Shown here: positions 9,727 to 18,122 of the stretch, one piece after another
How positions within the stretch are numbered: the first letter of the stretch is position 1
Layout of the letters: each line of letters opens with the position of its first letter
NCBI RefSeq assembly: GCF_000355675.1
Contig: NC_020888.1
Location: 2,374,883 to 2,438,882, forward strand
Length of the DNA stretch: 64,000 bases
Direction of reading: 5' to 3'
Source of the DNA: Thalassolituus oleivorans MIL-1
GTDB taxonomy: Bacteria; Pseudomonadota; Gammaproteobacteria; Pseudomonadales; Oceanobacteraceae
Position numbers and translations under genes: made by a program
Notes under the pieces: generated by a model
What the model saw: the letters and a program-made list of their open reading frames with translations, nothing else
Databases searched by the model: none
What the model was told of the DNA's origin: nothing

Positions 9727-10776
9727 ATGAGCGAATCAAAATCCCTGAGTTATAAAGACGCGGGCGTCGACATCGACGCTGGTAATGCATTAGTAGAACG
9801 GATCAAAGGCGTTGCAAAACGTACCCGTCGCCCTGAAGTCCTAGCCGGACTGGGAGGCTTTGGCGCACTGTTCGAACTTCCTCAGGGTTATAAACAACCT
9901 GTGTTGGTTTCGGGCACCGATGGCGTGGGCACAAAATTGCGCCTCGCTATGGACCTAAATAAACACGACACCATTGGTATCGACTTAGTCGCTATGTGCG
10001 TCAACGACTTAGTTGTTGCCGGTGCTGAGCCACTATTCTTCCTCGATTATTACGCGACCGGTAAGTTGAACGTTGACGTTGCCGCTGCGGTTGTTGAGGG
10101 TATCGGTGAAGGTTGCTTCCAAGCAGGTGCTTCTCTGGTCGGTGGTGAAACTGCCGAAATGCCAGGTATGTACGAAGGCGAAGACTACGATTTAGCGGGT
10201 TTCTGTGTCGGCATCGCCGAAAAAGATCAGCTGATTGATGGTTCTCGTGTTGCGGCTGGCGATAAGTTAATTGCCTTGGCTTCTAGCGGCCCTCATTCGA
10301 ACGGTTACTCCTTGATTCGCAAGATCATCGAAGTATCGAAGGCTGATTTGTCTGCTGATCTTGATGGTCAATCCATTGCCGATGCCTTAATGGCACCAAC
10401 CAAAATCTATGTGAAGTCGGTATTGAAGCTAATCAATGCGTCTGACATTCACGCGCTGTCTCACATCACAGGTGGTGGTTTCCAAGAAAACATCCCACGT
10501 GTTTTGCCAGACGACTGCAAAGCCGTGATTGATACCAACAGCTGGCAGTGGCCAGATGTGTTCAAGTGGCTGCAGGAAAACGGCAACGTGAAAACATCTG
10601 AAATGTTCCGCACCTTTAACTGTGGCGTTGGCATGATCATCGCGCTACCAGAAGACAAAGCAGATTCTGCCATCGCTCTTCTAAATGCCGAAGGCGAGCA
10701 GTCATGGCTTATTGGTGAAGTACAAGCACGCGCTGAAAATGAAGATCGCGTTGAGTTTCTTGGAAACCGCGCATGA
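9727..10776 (+). CDS. purM: Phosphoribosylformylglycinamidine cyclo-ligase (AIR synthetase)
   Basis: ATP-dependent fifth step of de novo purine synthesis, FGAM to AIR. The start is placed at ATG 9727 ([20 protein letters not shown]), giving 349 residues, close to E. coli PurM (345); the open frame extends 19 codons further up without similarity. Visible motifs: [10 protein letters not shown] at the N-terminus, [30 protein letters not shown] and the [11 protein letters not shown] loop. purN overlaps its stop by 4 nt (ATGA), so the two are translationally coupled. I saw no obvious PurR operator in the 165-bp divergent gap with the DUF2066 gene. Confidence 0.97.
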   Translation: MSESKSLSYKDAGVDIDAGNALVERIKGVAKRTRRPEVLAGLGGFGALFELPQGYKQPVLVSGTDGVGTKLRLAMDLNKHDTIGIDLVAMCVNDLVVAGAEPLFFLDYYATGKLNVDVAAAVVEGIGEGCFQAGASLVGGETAEMPGMYEGEDYDLAGFCVGIAEKDQLIDGSRVAAGDKLIALASSGPHSNGYSLIRKIIEVSKADLSADLDGQSIADALMAPTKIYVKSVLKLINASDIHALSHITGGGFQENIPRVLPDDCKAVIDTNSWQWPDVFKWLQENGNVKTSEMFRTFNCGVGMIIALPEDKADSAIALLNAEGEQSWLIGEVQARAENEDRVEFLGNRA

Positions 10777-11459
10777 GTGAAGGAGTCACATCGCTTTATG
10801 GCGCAACCGAGCCAGATACTCCTCGCGTTGTGATTCTGATTTCCGGTGGTGGCAGCAATATGACTGCCATTGCCGATCAGGTCAGTGCTGGAATGATAGA
10901 TGCGGAAGTTGCTGCGGTTATTTGTAACAACCCTGAAGCTGCCGGCCTACAGAAAGCACGTGACCGCAATATTCCTACCGACGTTGTTGATCATCGTCAG
11001 TTTGCCAGCCGTGAAGACTTTGACCGTGCTTTAATGGCCAGCATTGATAGCTTCGAACCTGATTTGGTTGTGCTTGCCGGCTTTATGCGTATTTTGACGG
11101 CTGAATTTGTTAACCGCTACGAAGGGCATATGATCAATATTCACCCTTCTCTGCTACCGAAATATCAAGGCCTACACACGCATCAGCGTGCCATCGACGC
11201 CTGCGATACTCAGCACGGTGTAACGGTTCATTTTGTGACCGAAGTTTTGGATGACGGCCCGAATATTATTCAGGCCGTTGTTCCTATATTTGACGGTGAC
11301 GATGCTGCGACACTGCAAAAGCGTGTGCAACAGCAAGAACACGTGATTTTCCCGATTGCCGTTAAATGGTTTGTGGAAGGTCGTTTACGCATGGTGAAGA
11401 ACGCTGCTGAATTGGATGGCAATAAACTTCCGAGCACAGGTTTGCAACTGCAAGGTTAA
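10773..11459 (+). CDS. purN: Phosphoribosylglycinamide formyltransferase (GART, folate-dependent)
   Basis: Transfers formyl from 10-formyl-tetrahydrofolate to GAR in purine synthesis. 228 residues; the family core begins at about residue 18 ([16 protein letters not shown]) after a short N-terminal extension. Diagnostic motifs are GGGSNM for phosphate binding, [24 protein letters not shown] with the catalytic His, and HGVTVHFV...DDGPNI with the catalytic Asp. Overlaps purM by 4 nt. The C-terminal tail after the fold (about 25 residues) is common in Pseudomonas-type PurN. Confidence 0.97.
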   Translation: MSEGVTSLYGATEPDTPRVVILISGGGSNMTAIADQVSAGMIDAEVAAVICNNPEAAGLQKARDRNIPTDVVDHRQFASREDFDRALMASIDSFEPDLVVLAGFMRILTAEFVNRYEGHMINIHPSLLPKYQGLHTHQRAIDACDTQHGVTVHFVTEVLDDGPNIIQAVVPIFDGDDAATLQKRVQQQEHVIFPIAVKWFVEGRLRMVKNAAELDGNKLPSTGLQLQG

Positions 11460-11498
11460 TCAACTGTCTTACACATCATCGATCAGGGAATGCTTACT

Positions 11499-12260
11499 AT
11501 GATGTTTCGTTCAATTTTGTTGATGTGTGGCTTTGGGCTCTTAGCTGTTATGCCACTGACATTCGCAGACGATACACCGACAAAAACTTCAGAAACAAAC
11601 GTCGCGACAACACCAACACCGGTAAGCCAAACTCTCACGCCGTTCAAAATTAGCTATCGCAGTGAATGGCACGTCGGTTGGTTTTCGTTTGATATCGATG
11701 CCTCTCGCACCCTGAAAAAATTAGACAACGGTGAGTGGGAATTAGTATTCGACGCTGAAGCGAGCGTTGCGAGCTTACGCGAAACCTCTCAATTCACGTT
11801 CGTAGATGGCCGTATCCTGCCGAACGCCTACAAATACCGAGCTTCTGGGCTAATCGATGAAGATGACCGCACGCTGACGTTTAAGGCTAACGATCAGACC
11901 GTTTTTAGTGATGAGAAAAACAAGCTTTATACCGACCAATGGCAAGACGACATACAAGACAACATTACTTATATGTTGCAAGCAAGTGTTGATCTGGCGA
12001 GCGGCCAAACCGAGTTTGAATACCCAGTATTCGAAAAGAAGAACTCTAAGCCCTTTCGCTTTAAAGTCGTGGGCGAAGAAGTACTCAAAACCCCTGCCGG
12101 TAAGTTCCGCGCGGTAAAAGTTGAACAATTACGCTCAGATAAACGTCGTCAGATATTTGCTTGGTTTGCAATTGATCAACACTATGCGTTAATTCGCATG
12201 ACAGATAAAAAAGATGGCAAAACTCGCTATCAGATAGATGCAACCAAGCTTGAGTTTTAA
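11499..12260 (+). CDS. DUF3108 domain protein, exported
   Basis: About 253 residues with a signal peptide (MMFRSILLMCGFGLLAVMPL, cleavage probably after FADD's Ala). The mature part has a Thr/Pro linker and then the DUF3108 beta-rich fold: KISYRSEWHVGWFSFDID, later LRSDKRRQIFAWFA. Family members follow purN in many gammaproteobacteria; the function is not known to me, and it is likely periplasmic or a lipid-interacting beta structure. I chose ATG 11499 because AGGGA at 11485–11489 is correctly spaced there, while the ATG at 11490 directly abuts it. Confidence 0.83.
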   Translation: MMFRSILLMCGFGLLAVMPLTFADDTPTKTSETNVATTPTPVSQTLTPFKISYRSEWHVGWFSFDIDASRTLKKLDNGEWELVFDAEASVASLRETSQFTFVDGRILPNAYKYRASGLIDEDDRTLTFKANDQTVFSDEKNKLYTDQWQDDIQDNITYMLQASVDLASGQTEFEYPVFEKKNSKPFRFKVVGEEVLKTPAGKFRAVKVEQLRSDKRRQIFAWFAIDQHYALIRMTDKKDGKTRYQIDATKLEF

Positions 12261-12302
12261 CCCGCTTGGCACCGCTAACAACGACATTTTTTGGAATACG
12301 AC

Positions 12303-12884
12303 ATGCGACTGAGTGATGGCGATATCGAACAACGAATAGCCGAAGGCCAAATCATTATCGAGCCTAAGCCGCCTGCGGATGCCATTGCAGGAATCAGTGT
12401 CGACTTACGCCTTGATCATCGCTTCCGGGTGTTCAGCAACAACTCGGTAACTCACTTAGACTTGTCTGGTGATCGCGCTCAGCTTGAACGCGATATCGAC
12501 CGCATCATGAGCAAAGAAATCGAAGTGTCTGATGAGCGCGCGCTATTTATTCATCCCGGCGAACTTATTCTTGGTGCAACCATGGAATCGGTTACGATTC
12601 CAAATGACTTAGTCGGCTGGCTGGATGGCCGTAGCTCATTAGCGCGATTGGGCTTAATGGTACACGTAACGGCTGGACGCATTGATCCCGGCTGGCATGG
12701 GCAGATTGTTTTAGAATTTTACAACAACGGCAAACTGCCACTAGCGTTGAAGCCTGGCATGGTGATCTGTGCTATGTCGTTTGAGATGCTGAGTAGCCCT
12801 GCTCTACGTCCGTACAATACCCGCGCAAACGCAAAATACCGCGACCAAACTGGCGCGACTGGCAGCCGGATTTCCAAAGATTAA
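12303..12884 (+). CDS. dcd: dCTP deaminase
   Basis: Deaminates dCTP to dUTP, the main source of dUMP for thymidylate in Gram-negative bacteria. From ATG 12303 the protein is 193 residues, the same length as E. coli Dcd. It shows MRLSDGDIE at the start, GISVDLRLD, the [14 protein letters not shown] strand, and the catalytic [20 protein letters not shown] segment with the nucleophile-activating Glu in [12 protein letters not shown] 12 bp upstream (12291) is a weaker start. Stands between the DUF3108 gene and galE, all on the plus strand. Confidence 0.97.
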   Translation: MRLSDGDIEQRIAEGQIIIEPKPPADAIAGISVDLRLDHRFRVFSNNSVTHLDLSGDRAQLERDIDRIMSKEIEVSDERALFIHPGELILGATMESVTIPNDLVGWLDGRSSLARLGLMVHVTAGRIDPGWHGQIVLEFYNNGKLPLALKPGMVICAMSFEMLSSPALRPYNTRANAKYRDQTGATGSRISKD

Positions 12885-12910
12885 GACGACAAATTGAGGA
12901 TAGAGACACG

Positions 12911-13957
12911 ATGATGGCAACGATTTTAGTTACCGGTGGTGCAGGATATATCGGTTCCCACACTTGTATTGAACTTCTCGAAGCTGGTTATGACGTTGTT
13001 GTTGTCGATAACCTGAGTAACAGCAGCCCAGAATCGTTAGCTCGTGTCGAAAAAATCACCGGCAAAACAGTGACCTTTATCGAAGGTGATGTCCGTGATC
13101 GCAAACTATTAGGCCGCGTATTCACCGGTAATCAGATTCATGCAGCCATTCATTTTGCCGGGCTAAAAGCCGTTGGTGAGTCGTGCCAAATGCCGTTGGC
13201 CTATTACGATAACAACCTGAATAGCACACTCGGACTAGCACAAGTGATGGAAGAGTTTGGCGTTAAGAACTTAGTCTTCAGCTCATCAGCCACTGTGTAT
13301 GGCGACCCTGAACAACTGCCGCTAACAGAAACCATGCCGTTATCAGCAACCAATCCTTATGGTCGTTCTAAGCTCATTATTGAAGAAATGCTGCGCGATC
13401 TGCCGGAAGCTGACAAGCTCAGTAACGCCACAACGCCATGGGCAGTGATTTTATTACGCTATTTCAATCCTGTTGGTTCACATAAGTCGGGCTTGATTGG
13501 TGAAGATCCCAAAGGCATTCCAAACAATTTAATGCCGTATATTTCCCAAGTAGCCGTAGGTCGTCGTGATCAACTCTCGGTATTTGGGGGCGACTATAAT
13601 ACCGTCGATGGCACTGGTGTACGTGATTACATCCACGTAGTCGACCTCGCCAAAGGCCACGTAAAAGCCGTGGATAACCTCCTAGGAGCGACCCCGGTCA
13701 GTGGCGTCGAAGCATTCAACTTAGGAACCGGTGACGGCGTTAGCGTACTGCAACTCGTTAACGCATTCGCAGAAGGCAACTCTGTACCTGTGCCCTACAC
13801 CATTGTCGACCGCCGACCCGGTGACGTCGCCGCCTGCTACGCCAACGCCGAAAAGGCTCTGGACATATTAGGCTGGAAAACCGAGCTGTCGTTAACCGAC
13901 ATGGTCGTTGATACGTGGAACTGGCAGAAGCAGAATCCAAACGGCTACAGCCTGTAA
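12911..13957 (+). CDS. galE: UDP-glucose 4-epimerase
   Basis: Interconverts UDP-glucose and UDP-galactose (or the N-acetyl forms) with bound NAD. 348 residues, short-chain dehydrogenase fold: VTGGAGYIGSHTCIELLEAG at the N-terminus, FAGLKAVGES, FSSSATVYGDP with the catalytic Ser, and YGRSKLIIE with the Tyr/Lys pair. GAGGA at 12896–12900 precedes tandem ATG codons at 12911 and 12914. It may supply a sugar to the polysaccharide locus beyond the tRNA, but galE also serves general metabolism. A weak hairpin with arms TTGTTAG/CTAACAA follows the stop (13963–13988). Confidence 0.95.
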   Translation: MMATILVTGGAGYIGSHTCIELLEAGYDVVVVDNLSNSSPESLARVEKITGKTVTFIEGDVRDRKLLGRVFTGNQIHAAIHFAGLKAVGESCQMPLAYYDNNLNSTLGLAQVMEEFGVKNLVFSSSATVYGDPEQLPLTETMPLSATNPYGRSKLIIEEMLRDLPEADKLSNATTPWAVILLRYFNPVGSHKSGLIGEDPKGIPNNLMPYISQVAVGRRDQLSVFGGDYNTVDGTGVRDYIHVVDLAKGHVKAVDNLLGATPVSGVEAFNLGTGDGVSVLQLVNAFAEGNSVPVPYTIVDRRPGDVAACYANAEKALDILGWKTELSLTDMVVDTWNWQKQNPNGYSL

Positions 13958-14015
13958 ATTAATTGTTAGCTTTGAAAATAACTAACAAAATCAAACACTT
14001 TTAAGCAAAGTGCTG

Positions 14016-14043
14016 TTGACAGCAAGAAAACCGCTGGCATAAT
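14016..14043 (+). promoter_or_regulatory. Promoter of tRNA-Asn
   Basis: Perfect -35 TTGACA at 14016–14021 and a near-perfect -10 CATAAT at 14038–14043, 16 bp apart, ending 19 bp before the tRNA. Strong sigma-70 type match. Confidence 0.8.
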
Positions 14044-14062
14044 ACGCAGCACTTACTGATGT

Positions 14063-14138
14063 TCCCCGATAGCTCAGTCGGTAGAGCAGTAGACTGTTAA
14101 TCTATTGGTCGTTGGTTCAAGTCCAACTCGGGGAGCCA
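14063..14138 (+). tRNA. tRNA-Asn (GTT)
   Basis: 76-nt cloverleaf. Acceptor stem TCCCCGA/TCGGGGA, D arm with AGCTCAGTCGGTAGAGC, anticodon loop CTGTTAA with anticodon GTT at 14096–14098, T arm GTTGG-TTCAAGT-CCAAC, discriminator G, and encoded CCA at 14136–14138. It marks the left edge of the polysaccharide locus, as a tRNA-Asn does beside wbpM in P. aeruginosa (from memory). I found no copy of its 3' end elsewhere in the window, so there is no sign of an integrase-type island. Confidence 0.97.
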
Positions 14139-14144
14139 CTCCTT

Positions 14145-14164
14145 TTATCCGTTCGGATAATTTT
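14145..14164 (+). terminator. Terminator of tRNA-Asn
   Basis: Stem TTATCCG/CGGATAA (14145–14151 with 14154–14160) followed by TTTT. It is short and the loop is tight, but it lies 6 nt after the tRNA. Confidence 0.6.
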
Positions 14165-14291
14165 CGTTTAAACGAAACCTAAAAGACTTAATTTCGTCAT
14201 ATTTATCAATGACTTTACTTAGTATTTAAGGCAAATTTCTGATTATTTGCTAAACTTCGTGTATCTTAATTCACGATGAATACAGGAACGT

Positions 14292-16184
14292 ATGATTCGC
14301 TATCTACTTGATATGTCTCGCTCAAGAAAGCGTCTAGTTTCCCTTGCCTATGATTTTGTAGCCATACCTTTGGCGATATACATGGCCATGGCTTTACGCT
14401 ACGGCACAATGAACTTAAACATAACTGAAAATCTAGTTTACACTGCGGCCATTACCGCTTTAGTAACTTCCGCGGCTTTTATAAGACTAGGACTCTATCG
14501 CGCTGTAGTGCGGTTCATGACGGAGAGAGCTTTCACCTCTCTGATGTTAGGCATTGCAATATCGGCATTAACCTTAGCTACGAGTGCATTCTTACTTCAA
14601 GCAGCTGTGCCACGCTCAAGCATCATTATATATACTTTTACAGCGTATATGTTTTTAGGTGTACCGAGATTATTTGTGCGGGGTATGGTTGCACAACTAA
14701 TTAAATCCAATGCCGAGCCGGTTATAATCTACGGAGCAGGTAAACAAGGCATGTCACTAGTTCATGCTCTTTCTTCAAGCGAATTCTATCGTCCTGTTGC
14801 CTTTGTTGACGACTCAAGAAAAAAACAAAAAACATCAATTCAAGGCTTAAAAGTATGGCCGAGCAAACAACTAGATGACCTCTGTGACACTTACGGTGTA
14901 AAAAAAATACTGCTAGCCGTTGGCAAAACTAACATGCAGACGAGAAAACATTTAATTGAAGAACTTGCTGAGCGAAAATTAGAGATACTGATCACTCCTT
15001 CTTTTGGCGATATTATTAGTGGCCGCGCAAAAATTGAGGAGGTTCGAGAAGTTGATATAGAAGACCTCTTGGGCAGAGACTGCGTTGCACCAAACAGCAC
15101 CCTACTGGAAACTAGCGTTAGAGACAAAGTTGTTCTCATTACCGGTGCCGGTGGTTCTATTGGTTCTGAACTATGTCGCCAAGTTCTGATGAAAAAACCG
15201 ACAAAACTGGTTCTATTGGAACTTAACGAATTTAGTCTTTATAGCATTGAACAAGAACTACAAGCGACAAATGAAGAACTAAAACTTTCAGTGCCTATAG
15301 TTTCAATTTTAGGTTCGGTCCAAAAGCAAAATCGCCTAGAAACTATCTTTAAAACATTTAACGTCCAAACCATATATCACGCGGCAGCATACAAACACGT
15401 CCCGATGGTCGAATGCAATGTTGTCGAGGGCGTGAGAAATAATGTATTTGGTTCATGGTATTGCGCTGAAGCAGCCATTACATCGGGTGTGGAGCGTTTC
15501 ATCTTAATATCTACTGACAAAGCGGTTCGTCCAACCAACGTAATGGGCGCATCAAAACGTATGGCAGAACTCGTCCTGCAAGCTCTGTCAACTCGCCAAA
15601 CAGACACCCTATTTTCCATGGTGCGATTCGGTAATGTACTCGATTCATCAGGCTCCGTGGTGCCACGATTTCGTAAACAAATAAAAGAAGGGGGGCCTAT
15701 AACTGTAACCCACCCAGATATTATTCGTTATTTTATGACGATTCCCGAAGCGTCACAGCTAGTAATTCAAGCCAGCGCCATGGCTAAAGGCGGCGACGTA
15801 TTCGTATTAGATATGGGCGAACCTGTCAAAATCGTTAGTCTTGCAAAAAAGATGATTCACCTCTCTGGTTTAACAGAGAGGACCGATATAAATCCTAACG
15901 GTGACATAGAAATTCAATTCACGGGACTTCGTCCTGGAGAAAAATTATTTGAAGAACTGTTAATCAGCGAAGATGTTGAGGGTACCGAACATCCGCGTAT
16001 AATGACCGCAAGCGAAGTACATCTTAACTGGCCAGAAACACATAATCTTTTAAATCGTTTAGATAAAGCTTGTCATAACTTTCAGGTAGACAAAGTAATA
16101 AGCCTATTGCAAGAAGCGCCAGCGGCTTACGACAAGCAAAATGACTGTACTGACTGGGTATTAAACGAACCAAATAGTCTTTGA
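14292..16184 (+). CDS. wbpM: Membrane-bound UDP-GlcNAc C6-dehydratase, WbpM/PglF/CapD family
   Basis: Converts UDP-GlcNAc to UDP-4-keto-6-deoxy-GlcNAc, precursor of UDP-QuiNAc/FucNAc. 630 residues: four N-terminal membrane segments (about 15–125), a Rossmann-like CoA-binding-type domain (VIIYGAGKQGMSLVHAL, about 147), then the catalytic short-chain dehydrogenase domain from about 278 (VLITGAGGSIGSELCRQVL), with ISTDKAVRPTNVMGASKR carrying the family's modified catalytic residues. AGGA at 14284–14287 precedes the ATG. It is the first gene after tRNA-Asn and converges with the reductase/transferase pair at 16219–17723, which would use its product. WbpM is the family-level assignment; orthology to the P. 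aeruginosa gene is supported by position too. Confidence 0.92.
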   Translation: MIRYLLDMSRSRKRLVSLAYDFVAIPLAIYMAMALRYGTMNLNITENLVYTAAITALVTSAAFIRLGLYRAVVRFMTERAFTSLMLGIAISALTLATSAFLLQAAVPRSSIIIYTFTAYMFLGVPRLFVRGMVAQLIKSNAEPVIIYGAGKQGMSLVHALSSSEFYRPVAFVDDSRKKQKTSIQGLKVWPSKQLDDLCDTYGVKKILLAVGKTNMQTRKHLIEELAERKLEILITPSFGDIISGRAKIEEVREVDIEDLLGRDCVAPNSTLLETSVRDKVVLITGAGGSIGSELCRQVLMKKPTKLVLLELNEFSLYSIEQELQATNEELKLSVPIVSILGSVQKQNRLETIFKTFNVQTIYHAAAYKHVPMVECNVVEGVRNNVFGSWYCAEAAITSGVERFILISTDKAVRPTNVMGASKRMAELVLQALSTRQTDTLFSMVRFGNVLDSSGSVVPRFRKQIKEGGPITVTHPDIIRYFMTIPEASQLVIQASAMAKGGDVFVLDMGEPVKIVSLAKKMIHLSGLTERTDINPNGDIEIQFTGLRPGEKLFEELLISEDVEGTEHPRIMTASEVHLNWPETHNLLNRLDKACHNFQVDKVISLLQEAPAAYDKQNDCTDWVLNEPNSL

Positions 16185-16218
16185 TTATCTTCTAGATCTA
16201 TGGGAGATCTTTCAGCTA

Positions 16219-16770
16219 CTAATTGCGAATTCGATCTCCTGTACCTCCACCACCAAGAGTTTTAAAAATCATAGAAAAATAACTTTTAAGGGACATTTCT
16301 TTAATCATCTTTGCGTCTATATTAGCTAAATCCCTTGGTGTAGACATATCAATTCCACTTAATTGAGCGAGACCTGTTATTCCTGGACGCACAGCGTATA
16401 CATCTAAAGCGCTTCTCTCAATTATTAGCTCTGTCTGATTTAATAAATTGGGACGAGGACCAACTAAACTCATATCACCTTTTAGGACATTCCAAAGTTG
16501 GGGTAACTCATCCAATTTAGTTTTTCGTAAGAATGATCCTAACTTAGTTACCGATGTAGCTGACGCGAGATGAGTTGCTACTGATTCAGTATCAACTTTC
16601 ATCGTACGAAATTTAACGAGCATAAATGGACTTCTATCTCTTCCTATCCTCTGCTGCCGAAACAACGGTGATCTCGAATCACTTAGTGCGAGTATATAAA
16701 TAAGCACTAACAATGGGAAACCCAACACCAATCCCAGCAGGGAAAACAAAATATCAAAAAAACGTATCAA
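16219..16770 (-). CDS. Small phosphoglycosyl transferase (initiating sugar transferase, PglC type)
   Basis: Probably transfers a sugar-1-phosphate from a UDP-sugar to undecaprenyl phosphate, the committed step of glycan assembly. 183 residues, the minimal monotopic form: an N-terminal re-entrant hydrophobic helix ([21 protein letters not shown]), [20 protein letters not shown], the core [20 protein letters not shown] with the catalytic Asp-Glu pair, then GPRP and RPGITGLAQ. Its start overlaps the end of the upstream reductase gene by 4 nt. Together with the WbpM-type dehydratase this suggests UDP-QuiNAc or UDP-FucNAc as donor (inference). Confidence 0.92.
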   Translation of the reverse strand: MIRFFDILFSLLGLVLGFPLLVLIYILALSDSRSPLFRQQRIGRDRSPFMLVKFRTMKVDTESVATHLASATSVTKLGSFLRKTKLDELPQLWNVLKGDMSLVGPRPNLLNQTELIIERSALDVYAVRPGITGLAQLSGIDMSTPRDLANIDAKMIKEMSLKSYFSMIFKTLGGGGTGDRIRN

Positions 16771-17723
16771 CGGCGATCACCTTGGATAAAAGCATCAACA
16801 GTTACTTTAATACCCTGTTCAACTGAAAACGGCGGACTCCAATTTAAAAGTTTCATGGCATAACTGGAATCAACTTCTAAATTACCTACTAACCTATCTA
16901 CAATCTTTGACTTCCCTAAAATAACGCCGAATAAACGAAATAAAAAACTAGGTAGTGGCCATAACTGGGTTTTTCGCCCCATGCTCGTTCTGATTAATGT
17001 CATCAATTCTGCCAGCGACAACGATTTCTGATCAGCAACTAAAAACGTTTGTGACGTTGCCTTCGGATGAGTGCAACAAAGTATGATAAAATCTACTAAA
17101 TTCTCAACGTATATCATAGACCTCACATTACTAACCAAAGAGAATGGCAAAGGAATACGACTATCGGCAAGCTTTAACAAACTTAGAAAATTAGCCCTAA
17201 CGCCTGCCCCGTAAACCAAAGGAGGACGAATAATCACAACTTCAAGTCCCGTCGATGTTGCTAACTCGCGAAGCCCAATTTCCGCTTCAAGTTTAGAAAT
17301 TCCATAGGCATCTAAAGGATTTGGAGCATCGTATTCGGTAAAAGGAGGACGTCCATTAGTATTTTCTCCATTTACCTTAATCGAACTGACGAATACAAAC
17401 CTTCTAACGCCAGCTGCTGCCGCCTGGCGAGCAAGATTGAGAGTACCTTCTACATTAACACAGCGCACATCTCGTAGAGCTGCAGCGTCAGACCCTCGTA
17501 CTACGCAAGTACGGGCCGCCAAATGTATAACTACATCTATATCTAAAAGTATTTGAGACCAGTTAGTATTTTCATCGATACGATCAACTGCTACTAAATT
17601 AGAATCTCTATCAAAATCATCTGGCAACACTCTAATTGCACCAACAAAATCAATATGCGCAGCCAACAAACCTGCTGTTAAATGCCGGCCTAAAAAACCA
17701 TTAGCTCCAGTAACTAAATACAT
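16767..17723 (-). CDS. NAD-dependent sugar epimerase/reductase, WbpV/WbpK type
   Basis: Predicted to reduce the 4-keto group of UDP-4-keto-6-deoxy-GlcNAc, giving UDP-D-QuiNAc or UDP-D-FucNAc. 318 residues, extended short-chain dehydrogenase: VTGANGFLGRHL near residue 4, VIHLAAR, FVSSIKVNGE, and catalytic YGISK at about residue 140. The stretch FTEYDAPNPLDAYGISKLEA and the following RPPLVYG, ANFL, IPLPF and YVENLVD segments match the WbpV/WbpK group as I know it. Which C4 epimer is made cannot be told by eye. It precedes and overlaps the transferase gene. Its upstream side faces the IS3 remnant, so its native promoter may have been displaced. Confidence 0.85.
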   Translation of the reverse strand: MYLVTGANGFLGRHLTAGLLAAHIDFVGAIRVLPDDFDRDSNLVAVDRIDENTNWSQILLDIDVVIHLAARTCVVRGSDAAALRDVRCVNVEGTLNLARQAAAAGVRRFVFVSSIKVNGENTNGRPPFTEYDAPNPLDAYGISKLEAEIGLRELATSTGLEVVIIRPPLVYGAGVRANFLSLLKLADSRIPLPFSLVSNVRSMIYVENLVDFIILCCTHPKATSQTFLVADQKSLSLAELMTLIRTSMGRKTQLWPLPSFLFRLFGVILGKSKIVDRLVGNLEVDSSYAMKLLNWSPPFSVEQGIKVTVDAFIQGDRR

Positions 17724-17770
17724 CCCACTCCCTCGATTATGGTGTTAACCATAAAAATCAGACACTCTGA

Positions 17771-18093
17771 CTATACAACTATTGCCGCCTCTTCCTCAAA
17801 CGCGATTGGACTCATATCGTCGTTTGCTGAATGCCTTCCTTTAAGGTTATAAAATATTTCGATATACTTGAAGATACCTGATTTCCAAACTTCGATCGAA
17901 CTATAATTTTTCGCGCATACAAGCTCCACTTTTAATCGACTGAAGAATGATTCCATAAGTGCGTTACCCCAACAGTTTCCTTTAGGACTCATACTCAAAC
18001 GGCAACCATTTAATCGCAGATAATCAAGGTAACCTTGAGCACGACACTGCGCCCCACGATCTGAATGGACGATTAAGCAAGGTGTCGTTTTTC
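17771..18093 (-). pseudogene. IS3-family transposase OrfB remnant (C-terminal integrase core)
   Basis: About 107 codons resembling the end of an IS3-type DDE transposase: the HSDRGAQC segment (second catalytic Asp), then MSPKGNCWGNALMESFFSRL (catalytic Glu), then a KVELV...YIEIFYN tail. The first catalytic Asp, the DNA-binding N-terminus and OrfA are absent, because the left end of the IS66 element cuts the frame at 18093/18094; the open frame only continues into the IS66 end by chance. The missing 5' part is not found beyond the other end of IS66, so it was deleted. Not functional. Confidence 0.88.
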
Positions 18094-18122
18094 GTAAGCG
18101 CTCAAACAACCCCATCTGCCAA

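Noticed and set aside
14063-14138. tRNA-Asn as attachment site of an integrative island
   Set aside because: No integrase gene and no second copy of the tRNA 3' end was seen; the locus edge is conserved synteny instead.
18046-18115. IS3 transposase frame starting at 18115 as an intact gene
   Set aside because: Its first eight codons come from the IS66 terminal repeat; the real IS3 frame is truncated at 18093.
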